Source: Zerene cesonia (taxonomy: Eukaryota > Arthropoda > Insecta > Lepidoptera > Pieridae). From it: 64,000 nucleotides of DNA. The stretch spans positions 930,001 through 994,000 of the forward strand of contig NW_024045131.1 of the NCBI RefSeq assembly GCF_012273895.1. Reading direction: 5' to 3'. Of the stretch, positions 37,125 to 49,100 are shown piece after piece. Made by a program: the position numbers and the translations under genes. How positions within the stretch are numbered: position 1 is the stretch's first letter; each line of letters opens with the position of its first letter. Below the pieces are notes generated by a model. That model was not told the DNA's origin, did no database searches, and worked only from the letters and a program-made list of their open reading frames with translations.

Positions 37125-40100
37125 ACCGCTTTCAAGGCAAAACCACGCACCGAATTGGACGAAATAAAAAATTAAAAGAAAATTTGGAATGATATAGTGC
37201 ACCCCTGACCGCCTCCTTGGTAGTGATTAGTAATTAACGCGTGAGCATAGAACCGTGGGGTCCTGGGTTCGATTCCCTTTGGGGACGCACAAGAAAAAAA
37301 TGTCTCGGACACAAATGCACTTTTTTTTCGAACTCAAACCCACGGTACCCAGGTATACAGCCGTGGTATACACCACGGTGTTATCGAAATTCCTACCGAC
37401 TAAAACCTCACTATGTTCCATCGAGCCGCTTTCAGTGATGGGACTATGCGAGCTGGTTAGTATACATCCACGACTCCCTCGACGGAGCCCCTTAATGGGA
37501 GTGGACAGACTCACTTCATCNNNNNNNNNNNNNNNNNNNNNNNNNNNNNNNNNNNNNNNNNNNNNNNNNNNNNNNNNNNNNNNNNNNNNNNNNNNNNNNN
37601 NNNNNNNNNNNNNNNNNNNNNNNNNNNNNNNNNNNNNNNNNNNNNNNNNNNNNNNNNNNNNNNNNNNNNNNNNNNNNNNNNNNNNNNNNNNNNNNNNNNN
37701 NNNNNNNNNNNNNNNNNNNNNNNNNNNNNNNNNNNNNNNNNNNNNNNNNNNNNNNNNNNNNNNNNNNNNNNNNNNNNNNNNNNNNNNNNNNNNNNNNNNN
37801 NNNNNNNNNNNNNNNNNNNNNNNNNNNNNNNNNNNNNNNNNNNNNNNNNNNNNNNNNNNNNNNNNNNNNNNNNNNNNNNNNNNNNNNNNNNNNNNNNNNN
37901 NNNNNNNNNNNNNNNNNNNNNNNNNNNNNNNNNNNNNNNNNNNNNNNNNNNNNNNNNNNNNNNNNNNNNNNNNNNNNNNNNNNNNNNNNNNNNNNNNNNN
38001 NNNNNNNNNNNNNNNNNNNNNNNNNNNNNNNNNNNNNNNNNNNNNNNNNNNNNNNNNNNNNNNNNNNNNNNNNNNNNNNNNNNNNNNNNNNNNNNNNNNN
38101 NNNNNNNNNNNNNNNNNNNNNNNNNNNNNNNNNNNNNNNNNNNNNNNNNNNNNNNNNNNNNNNNNNNNNNNNNNNNNNNNNNNNNNNNNNNNNNNNNNNN
38201 NNNNNNNNNNNNNNNNNNNNNNNNNNNNNNNNNNNNNNNNNNNNNNNNNNNNNNNNNNNNNNNNNNNNNNNNNNNNNNNNNNNNNNNNNNNNNNNNNNNN
38301 NNNNNNNNNNNNNNNNNNNNNNNNNNNNNNNNNNNNNNNNNNNNNNNNNNNNNNNNNNNNNNNNNNNNNNNNNNNNNNNNNNNNNNNNNNNNNNNNNNNN
38401 NNNNNNNNNNNNNNNNNNNNNNNNNNNNNNNNNNNNNNNNNNNNNNNNNNNNNNNNNNNNNNNNNNNNNNNNNNNNNNNNNNNNNNNNNNNNNNNNNNNN
38501 NNNNNNNNNNNNNNNNNNNNCAGATTCGAAATTCAAATGTAATATTTTTTTATAATTAAGTGTAACAGTATTTATGGCCAGACTAAGTATAATATTTGTG
38601 TACCTACAGTGTGATTTAAACTTATTATAATTTATAACCCTATATAGAGACTATACATATATAAAGAATTTTCATTTCTTTCGTTTCGTTTCGTTTCATA
38701 ATTAGGTTAAGTGTATAGTTGTGGCTTAAATTCAATAGTCGCGCGAAGCCGGGTGGTGATACTATACTCACCAAATATCTCCCCGTTTGGCGCGTACTCC
38801 GTCACCAGGTAGAGTGTGTGTGTACTTTCCATAACCTGAAAAATTTATTGAAAATATATAAATATGTATGTTTTATACATCATACTTAATCGAATAGATT
38901 CGAAGGTCTATCTGTCTGTCTTTCTGTCTGTCTGTCTGTCTGTCTATACCGCTTTCAAGGCAAAACCACGCACCGAATTGGACGAAATAAAAAATTAAAA
39001 GAAACTTTGGAATGATATAGTGCACCCTTGACCGCCTCCTTGGTACAGTGATTAGTAGTTAACTCGTGAGCATAGAACCGAGGGGTCCTGGGTGCGATTC
39101 CCTGTGGGGTCGCTAAAGAAAAAAATGTACGGTCTGGTAGGACGATGAAAGCGAATCACCTAGTTGTCCAAAAATTAAATCGATCAGAGAAACAGATGTA
39201 TATCATCAGCCCCATACCCCACTAGGGGACACGGAACTTCACTTTCATAGTACACTCAGGGCTCAGAATATACTTGAGTCCCGCATGTCGTGTACTGTGA
39301 TGAATAGAATCTGTAAATATGCAAACGTGTATATTAAATAATAAGCCTAACAAAACATATAGTTTAAAAAAAAACATATATTTTTTTTTTTAAACTATAT
39401 GTTGACAACTCTAGCTTATACAATGCTCCACTAATGCAGGCATTGTGTCTATGATATTATTATAATCTTAAACGTTAGGCTTTGCTTTTATTTATAAGCA
39501 ACTAATTTTAATATGCAAAATTAAAAAACAAAAAAAATTATTAGTGAAGCTAGAGTAGTATACTACTATACTACTATACTACTACATAGCTCTGCGGCTA
39601 TTTTTTTCTATGTCAGAGCGGGCAACTCAGCTTCACCTCTCACCGACACGCTATCACCACCGCCCGTGAACATTCGCAGAGGCTCAGACTTCTGAGAATG
39701 CACTGCGCGCTTTTAAGGGATAAGGGATAAGGGATAAGGAAAGGACTGATGACTGGAAAGAAGGAACGGACTGGGAAGGGCGAGGAGAAGGAAATAAGCC
39801 TACTCAGATCTCCTCTACTCTCTACCCAGTTAATTGTTACGCAAGAGTTTCCTAAACAACACTGGTTCCCTAACAGCACTTTTTTTTTCAAACTCAAACC
39901 CACGGTACCCAGGTATACAGCCGTGGTATACACCACGGTGTTATCGAAATTCCTACCGACTAAAACCCCACTATGTTCCATCGAGCCGCTTTCAGTGATG
40001 GGACCACGCGAGGGTTAGTATACATCCATGACTCCCTCAACGGAGCCCCTTAATGGGCTTGGACAGACTTGCTTCGTCTTCCTCCCTTATCTAAAGTATA

Positions 40101-43100
40101 CGTACCTGATACAGTCTGACGATGTGCGGATGCCTTAACCGTTTCATTATTGCTATTTCTCTGAATGTCTTCTTTAAATTGTCCTCGTCAAGCCTCGACT
40201 TATCAATTATTTTTATTGCGACCTGAAATTATAAAGTTTTACATGTTATTTTATATGACTATAATAACATACAGGTGAAAAGTTTGTTTGTATATAACAT
40301 AATATGACTTCAATTCACACAGGACGTTTACCAACTTGACTATAGGTGGTAAATAAGTGATAGAAAACCTTTATACATGAGTGATGTTATAAATAATCTT
40401 TTCGATACTCATGCGTAATGTCAATAAACAAACATTCATACTCAACAATGGAAGCTATATTTTCTATAACCCGTTTTGCCGCTATTTTCCTAAACTCTGG
40501 CGGCATTTGAATGAAACAATACTGGCAACATATATATATACAGTATACGCGCCGTCAGCGCCGTGTCTGCGGACTTCTTTCGTGGCGCGAACTATAAGCT
40601 ATGTTTACGTTTCAAGACATGTCACATCGCCGCGATATGTCACTTGACCACTAATCGACGCTTATCAGCCATCAGCGCGCTATCGAAATACGAAAATTTA
40701 TTGCGATTTACTGCGATTTTATTGCGTAATATGTACATGTGTGTGTGTGACGACTTACGTTACATTAATTTCATGTAGTAAATACAAAGATTACGATTAA
40801 AAGTATGAATTAAATTGAGAGATCCCGATAAGTTGTTTGGACAGAAAATGTATGTATATATATTTTATAGCCGTAACTAACACGTGAACTTTTTTGTTCC
40901 AGTTGAAATTCTAACAATTTTTTTACAGGTCATCCGTTTAACATCTAGGATACCTATAACAGACAAGGGTTGCCACCTTTTTTTGCAAAAATATACTTCT
41001 TTACGAATCATTGCAAAGATTATGAATTTAAAAAGAAATAAAGATTATGGTGCTATTGAAATTTGTATTTGTCATGGCTTTTTTTATATCACTGTCGGCA
41101 ATGAAGCCGGTGGGTCGCCTAATGGTAAGCGCTACCACCGCCCATGAACATGTGGAGAGGCGTAAGGTGGTTTGCACACCTTACGCCTCTACAAATGGAT
41201 TGATTACTTCGAATTGGAAAGGGATTAAGGAAGGATTGACGAGAGGAATAAAGGCAAGGAATGGGAAGGGTAAGAAAAATGATATGGACCTCTGGCTCCC
41301 CCATTCACCGAACGAAACACAGCAGTATGCTATATCACGCCAGTCTTCTGTGGGGGTGTGGTACTTCCAATAATTATCTGTCTGTAATCTATGTATAAGT
41401 TATGATGACTATCTCTCTAAAAATTTAAATTAAAATAACACAGTTATGTGTTTGCACGCACTATATAATCCCCGAAACGGCTACACAAATTTAGATGAGA
41501 CATCTAATACGACAGCACTACTTAAACATTTACTCCACCGCGCTTTAATTAATCAATCATAAACTCCACAAGCAAAGTCACGAAAATCACCTAATCTTGT
41601 GTCTGTATGCCCTCTTTTATCTAAATCTTTATTAGACAAGAGAGTTTGATGGTCTATTTAATAAAACATTAGTATTTATCCTCCAGACTCCAAATCTGAC
41701 CCCGTCCGTGGCCGAAGGTCCTTGACCTGAGGTCATGATAACATATGTTTCGAGGGTCACAACCATAAGTGGGTACGTACTGAATTACGTGCATTAAATC
41801 ACAAACGCCAGTAAAAATCTAAACTGATAACTAGCTTTCGCCTATTTTATCCCATTTTTTGTCTTGTAACTTGTCAAAATCCATTCTTTGCGGATGCCTA
41901 CCGCAAAGTGGCTATCTGCTTGACGAATTTTAGCCGATTCGGTGCAGTAGTTTGAACTGTGCGTCGACGTATCTGCCAACTTTCATATGTTAAGAAGATT
42001 AACGATCAATCGATTTGAAAAATTTTTCCCCCGTTGGATGGGCACGTGATCCGCATATGCTATAGGCTTCATGGATATGGGAGAAGCCGGGGCGGACCGA
42101 TGGTAATCTTATATCTTTAAACGAGCAATTCTTGTATATATATATAATTGGAATCTCGGAATCGGCTCCAACGATTCTCATGAAATTTAGTATATAAGGG
42201 GTTTCGGGGGCGATAAATCGATCTAGCTAGGATTTTTTTTTAGAAAATGTCATATTCGTGTTTTTTTTTTCCTGACATCTATTGGTGAATAATAATACTA
42301 TAAATGCGAAAGTTTGTGAGGATGGATGCATATGTGTGCGTCTGTTACTCTTTCACGCAAAAACTAATGGACCGATTGCAATGAAATTTGTTTCGTAGAT
42401 AGCTGGACAACTGAAATAACACATAGGCACTTTTTATACCGATATTCCTACGGGATACGGACTTACGCGGTTTCAACCGCGGGTCACAGCTAGTAAATAT
42501 TAAAGAGCATAAGTAGGCCAGCCACTTATCGAAATGTCACTGCTTTCTCTCCAAGGGTAAGGTAAAAAGGCAACCAGATAGACATCTATTTCTGTAGAAT
42601 ATATCCCATCATATATTCCTATATCTCACGGCATCACACAAGACCGGCTGGACGGATTACGCTAATTATTTTATGCTGTTAGTCATTAGGAAGAGAAGCA
42701 ATGTCCCTCCTGTCAATGTGCAAAGGCGAGATGGTAGAGTGGACTGTAACTTGGATAGACTAGACTAGAGAGATATAGACTTTTCGAATCATGGGCTGAT
42801 TAGAAAATTTTAATAGTATTCATTAATCACTAGCTTTTACCCGCAGCTTCGTACGCTTTCGGAGTAGTTTAATAGATGTTCTAATACATATAAACCGTCC
42901 TCTTAAATCACTCTATCTATTAAAAAAACCCCATAAAAAATTCGTTGTGTAGTTTTAAAGATTTAACCATACATAGGGACATAGGCACAGAGAAAGCGAC
43001 TTTGTTTTATACTATATATATAGTGCTATCTATTAAAAAAACCCCATAAAAAATTCGTTGTGAAGTTTTAAAGATTTAACCATACATAGGGACATAGGCA

Positions 43101-46100
43101 CAGAGAAAGCGACTTTGTTTTATACTATGTAGTGATGCAAAATCATGCAAAATAAACACCTTTATAACTATGTATTTTAGGTAGCAACCAAAACATTTAG
43201 TTTCCGACGTGCCACAGACACTCCAATCTCAACCAGCCCCCGGCAGCATAAACTGGGTTATGGGCCAAGGGCGCGACCTTCGCAGTCGACGCGGGAGGTC
43301 GCCAGCGAGCCGGGGTGCATGGGGTATGGAGACATGAGGGTGCCTAACTAGATTAATACTAGAATTTCCAACATTGTAAGCTGAAGAGTTTGTTTGTTTG
43401 TAAGGGTTTTACACAAAAATGACACTACTGATTTGAAAAATTCTTTCACCAGTTGAATGCCAGTTTATTCCCAAGTGACACAGTCAAACCGGGCAAAGCA
43501 GGGAAAGAGCAGTCAGTCTATAAAAATATTAGCTAAAGAGTTTGTTTGAACGCGCTAATCACGGGAATCACTGTTTCGATTTGAAAACAAAATTGCCGTT
43601 GTATAGTCTATTAAGCGAGGATGGTATGTTGGAGCCAACCTTAAAGATATCTATTGCTACTTAGCTAAGCAATAAGGTACTTATTTAACTTCTTTTTATG
43701 TTCATTTAAATTTATAACAATATTGTACCCCATCCCCGTCTATTGGTGCGTGTTTAGAAGCAAAAAGTTTCGACATAGCCTAACCTACATCTTACATGTA
43801 GGTATGACTTTATGGCATAAAATACTTGTCACACAATAATAAGCGAAATAGTTTTTAACTTATAGCGTAGTCCCGTGTCCCCTAGTCCCCTAGTAGCGGT
43901 ATAGGGGCAGATGATATACATCTGTTTCACTGATCGATTTTCTTTACGGACAAGTAGGTGATCAGCCTTCTGTGTCCTGCCAGACCGAGACTTTTTTTTT
44001 GTGCGACCCCCGGACCACTCGTTTTAACCTTACACACGCGTAACCTTTTTCTAACCACTGTACCAAGGAGACGGTCAACTTATATATAGCCGAAAATAAA
44101 TTAAAAGCGCGATCTAGACTCTATACTACCGTTGAACCTTTCCTCATTCCTTACGGCTTATCCCTTACATGTATATAAACTATAAATAAACAATAGTAGA
44201 TTTTAAATCTTTAGGTATCTATCACTAAAATATAGCACCACTTATAGATAAACCCGGGCTTTTACACACTAAGAACTGAATCGGCTTCGTTTCGAACAGC
44301 TACAATACAAGTCTCATGATGAGAAGCTTTCTCAATCTTTTAACGTATATATACATAGCCGAAAAAAATTCAATAGCGCGATCTAGGCTATTGAAATGGG
44401 GTTAAATCACTAAATATTACCCCACGCTATAGTAAAATCCGTGTTTTTTCCTTACATTCAGGCCATAAAGAAGCTTCGTTTCGGCCACATCGAAGCCTCT
44501 AAAGCAACAAACATATGCAACTACAAACCTCAGCGGTTTTCCCACGTTTTGATAAACGTTTCGTTTGTCACAAGGTCACACTTGAATCGGAAGTGTAAAC
44601 ATACTGTATGTTACAATAATAAAGTTTATATATTATATACATGAAAAACGAGCCAACAATATTTTTATATCCACACTAATATTATGAAGAGGATACTTTT
44701 GTGGTATTTTTGTATGTTTGTAACGTTTTCACATAATAACCACTGGACGAATTTCGAAAATTCTTCACAAAAAACTTCACTGAGTGACATAGGCTAGATA
44801 ACACGTTTTATTTCATCGCCCCATCAATGAAAGCGATACAAATTATTGGGGGTGGTGAAGGGGCATAGATTAAAATGTCTTTTATTACAGATAAAATAAG
44901 ACAGCTATAAAATGATACATGTGAAATTGTGTATGCATTGCTTTCAGCGCTGTTAAGCCTGCATCGATTCAGATGGAATTTTGCACGATTTTAGATCTAA
45001 GCAATACCCGATAGACGGGTAGCTATTTTTTTTAATATCTTCAAAGATACTTATCAAACCTCTTTAAAAACCATTCTTAAGTTATGAGTTGTATAACTCA
45101 CACGACTTTCTTTTATATATATAGAAGATATATTTTTAGAATTTGCTCATTAAATTCGTCTGGTATTTCAATATCGATTTAAATTAATTTATTAAAATGA
45201 AATTAAAAAAAAAAACGAATCCGGAATCGGAAACGTTTCATGTCCCTTCTTATTAATTTTCGAAATCCGACTTTCAAAATATCCTTGCGCTTTTTAATTG
45301 CACAAAAAACTAGGCATTGACTATATCACCTAAATTGCTAAAACATTTTGGATGATATTCGACATAGGAACTTGGATACTACACAGAGTATTCTATCAAA
45401 GAAACTTAATGGGGGAGGGCAGATACATTCCCCGCGATCCTGCCAATTTAGCGAGGAAACCCAGTGAAGTTTAGGTTGGTCATTGCGATGACCATCTTCG
45501 CTGCGCGATTCCGACATAACAAAGGGCCCTGCCCTCTCCACGAGCGCTCTGGCTACATTGCGTCTTCCCAAGCATTTATCTAGGGCTTAACTTTTAAGAC
45601 TGATGGCTTAAACACTTGGTTAGGTTAGGTTTGGTTTTCAGCGCGCATCAGAGTGCAAACCTGACGTTAGCGCTCTGACGCGCTGTAACAAACAAAAAAA
45701 TACAGTCAAATAGAGAATGTCAGCTTTTTTTGAAGCCGATTAAAACCACGCTTCAACGATAGATTCTACTAAATTGTCTCACTTGCTCTTATACAGAGTA
45801 TACGCGAGGGAAAGAGATGAATGCATTGTCACCGATCCTTGATTAAGTTAACAAAGTTTTCAAATATGTTAAAAGTGGGTCAGAATCGAGCTGGTAAGTG
45901 GGTGACATACAAACATATATACTCGTACACTAGCCGACGCGGCGAACGCTGTTCTGCCTTATTCTTATCATTTAGGTGTATGAGAAATAGATGTTTTGCC
46001 GATTCTCAGACCGATCAATCCATTTGTAGAGGCGTAAAGTCTGCAATGGACCTTATGCCTCTCCAAATGTTCATGGGCGGTGGTAGCGTCAGGCGCCCAT

Positions 46101-49100
46101 CAGGGGTCACACCAGCTTCTTTGCCGACTGTAACATTAAAAAAAAAAAAAAAACCTATCCGATATGCACACGAAATTTCATGAGAATTAGTTCAACTGTT
46201 TCAGAGGAGAATGGCAACAAACATTGCGACACGAGAATTATTTATATATACACATAAACATACAGGTGAATTTTATGAAATCGTGTTAAAAATTATTTCT
46301 CCATAGGTACTAACGAGTGCTACGATCTATCCCTTCGCAAAAATTCAACCAGAACCAAACAGCCGTTTTCGCATTGCATACAAACAAACCATATAATACC
46401 AACGGTAATAAAACTTCTAGTGCAATCGAATGGTCAAAACTAAATCGCCTTTCATTAACCTTTGCCTGCTTCACCTTTTTTTGCAGTCGGTACACAAACT
46501 TTGCATCAACAAAGACTCGTGTCGACGACCCACCTTGAGTTCGACCTTGATTACTGTGCCGGCGGTTGTAAGCTTTTTTTTTTGAAAAAAAAAAATAGCG
46601 ACTTCATACTCGACCGCGTTTTTATGTGCACGCAGCGGATTCCGTGTTTCGACGAATTTTTTACACTCGAATTTATATTCATTGATTAAATTGGAACCTT
46701 TTTAACATATATCACTACATTAGTATAGAGCATTGCCGCTTCCCGCGTCTTTCCCTATGTATGTATGTATGCTTAGATATTTAAAACTACGCAACGGTTT
46801 TTAATTGTTTTTTTTTTTATAAAACATACAGTCGTCAAAAAGTCAGTCAAGATGAACGTTTATATATTATCCAAAAGTAACACGTGCGAAGCCGCGGGCA
46901 AAGGCTGGTAGTATTATGTAATACTAGCTGCGCCCCGCGGTTTCTAGCGCGTAAGTCCGTATCTCGTAAGAATATCGGGATAAAAAGTTTTACCTATATG
47001 TTATTCCAGTTGTTCAGCTATCTACGTAACAAATATCATTGCAATCGGTTCAGTAGTTTTGTTCGTGAAAGAGCAACAAACACACACACACATGCTTACA
47101 AATTTTCGCATTTACTATATTAATAGGATAGTAGGAAATAAGTTTTCCTAGCATTCACAGAGTGAATAAATATCTCTGCGAATGTTAGTGGGCCGTAGTG
47201 ATCGCTTACCATCAGAGGAACTACCAGCCCAGTTGCCCGCTATGTCATAAGTTTTTTTTTTTTTGTTAAAAATAATTATAACTGACAGATAGATAATCGG
47301 AACATAACCAGAAGTTGTGAAACCGGCCATCACGTCGGACAATGAGAGAACAACACAAACATACAGAATTGATATTCTACGTTCCATGTTTGACATTACA
47401 TACTTTGCATGGCTGGGCATGCTACGTCTTATTAACTTTTCATCAACAGTTCTTGATTGGTTTCAAAGTTACCTGGGCAATCGGCGGCANNNNNNNNNNN
47501 NNNNNNNNNNNNNNNNNNNNNNNNNNNNNNNNNNNNNNNNNNNNNNNNNNNNNNNNNNNNNNNNNNNNNNNNNNNNNNNNNNNNNNNNNNNNNNNNNNNN
47601 NNNNNNNNNNNNNNNNNNNNNNNNNNNNNNNNNNNNNNNNNNNNNNNNNNNNNNNNNNNNNNNNNNNNNNNNNNNNNNNNNNNNNNNNNNNNNNNNNNNN
47701 NNNNNNNNNNNNNNNNNNNNNNNNNNNNNNNNNNNNNNNNNNNNNNNNNNNNNNNNNNNNNNNNNNNNNNNNNNNNNNNNNNNNNNNNNNNNNNNNNNNN
47801 NNNNNNNNNNNNNNNNNNNNNNNNNNNNNNNNNNNNNNNNNNNNNNNNNNNNNNNNNNNNNNNNNNNNNNNNNNNNNNNNNNNNNNNNNNNNNNNNNNNN
47901 NNNNNNNNNNNNNNNNNNNNNNNNNNNNNNNNNNNNNNNNNNNNNNNNNNNNNNNNNNNNNNNNNNNNNNNNNNNNNNNNNNNNNNNNNNNNNNNNNNNN
48001 NNNNNNNNNNNNNNNNNNNNNNNNNNNNNNNNNNNNNNNNNNNNNNNNNNNNNNNNNNNNNNNNNNNNNNNNNNNNNNNNNNNNNNNNNNNNNNNNNNNN
48101 NNNNNNNNNNNNNNNNNNNNNNNNNNNNNNNNNNNNNNNNNNNNNNNNNNNNNNNNNNNNNNNNNNNNNNNNNNNNNNNNNNNNNNNNNNNNNNNNNNNN
48201 NNNNNNNNNNNNNNNNNNNNNNNNNNNNNNNNNNNNNNNNNNNNNNNNNNNNNNNNNNNNNNNNNNNNNNNNNNNNNNNNNNNNNNNNNNNNNNNNNNNN
48301 NNNNNNNNNNNNNNNNNNNNNNNNNNNNNNNNNNNNNNNNNNNNNNNNNNNNNNNNNNNNNNNNNNNNNNNNNNNNNNNNNNNNNNNNNNNNNNNNNNNN
48401 NNNNNNNNNNNNNNNNNNNNNNNNNNNNNNNNNNNNNNNNNNNNNNNNNNNNNNNNNNNNNNNNNNNNNNNNNNNNNNNNNNNNNNNNNTAAATTATGTT
48501 GCTATCTATATTTAAGTTGGTTGCCTGGTAGAGATCACTTATAAGTGATAAGGCCGCCTTCTGTGCTATATCTCCTTTTTTTTAGTATAAGTTGTTTTTG
48601 TATTTTGTTGGCAGCACAATAAAGTGTATAAATAAAAATAAATAAATAAATACTTTTTTTTTATGTTACAATCGGCAATGGAGCTGGTGGGACACCTGAT
48701 GGTAAGCGCTACCACCGCCCGTGGACATTTGGAGAGGCATAAGGTCCATTGCAGACCTTACGTCTCTACAAATGGATTGCCGACTTTTTGGGAAGGGATT
48801 AAGAAAGGATTGGCGATAGGAATAAAGGAAAGGACTGGGAAGGGTAAGGAAAAGGATATGGGCCTCCGGCTCCCCCACTCACCGAACGAAACACAGCAGA
48901 ATGCTATTTCACGCCGGTCTTCTGTGGGGGTGTGGTACTTCCCCGGTGCGAGCTGGCCCAATTCGTGCCGAAGCATGCTCGACTACCACATGTAATATAC
49001 ATGTTTTATATACATATATAATATATATTAATACGTACATATAAATGAAAGTTTTTTATTATGTTTTTATTCGTTATCTCGATATGTAAGATAACGGGTA

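Larger units (their letters stand above)
36163..37520. repeat. Duplicated segment, copy B (contains Sik3 exon 3)
   Basis: Matches 38603-40065 in order: 'tacctacagtgtgatttaaa', exon 3, 'cttaatcgaatagattcgaa', (TCTG)n, 'taccgctttcaaggcaaaac', SINE C head, then 'cccacggtacccaggtatac' to 'cggagccccttaatggg'. Differs by scattered substitutions and lacks about 0.65 kb (SINE C tail and a SINE B) present in copy A. Ends at the 1000-N gap. Confidence 0.9.
38603..40065. repeat. Duplicated segment, copy A (contains Sik3 exon 3)
   Basis: Partner of 36163-37520. It includes the exon, the short TCTG tract, a full SINE C and a SINE B, and continues without a gap to exon 2. Confidence 0.9.

Noticed and set aside
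45618..45640. TTGGTTAGGTTAGGTT, insect telomere-like TTAGG units (also near 19738)
   Set aside because: Only two units, internal position; too short to mean a telomeric insertion.
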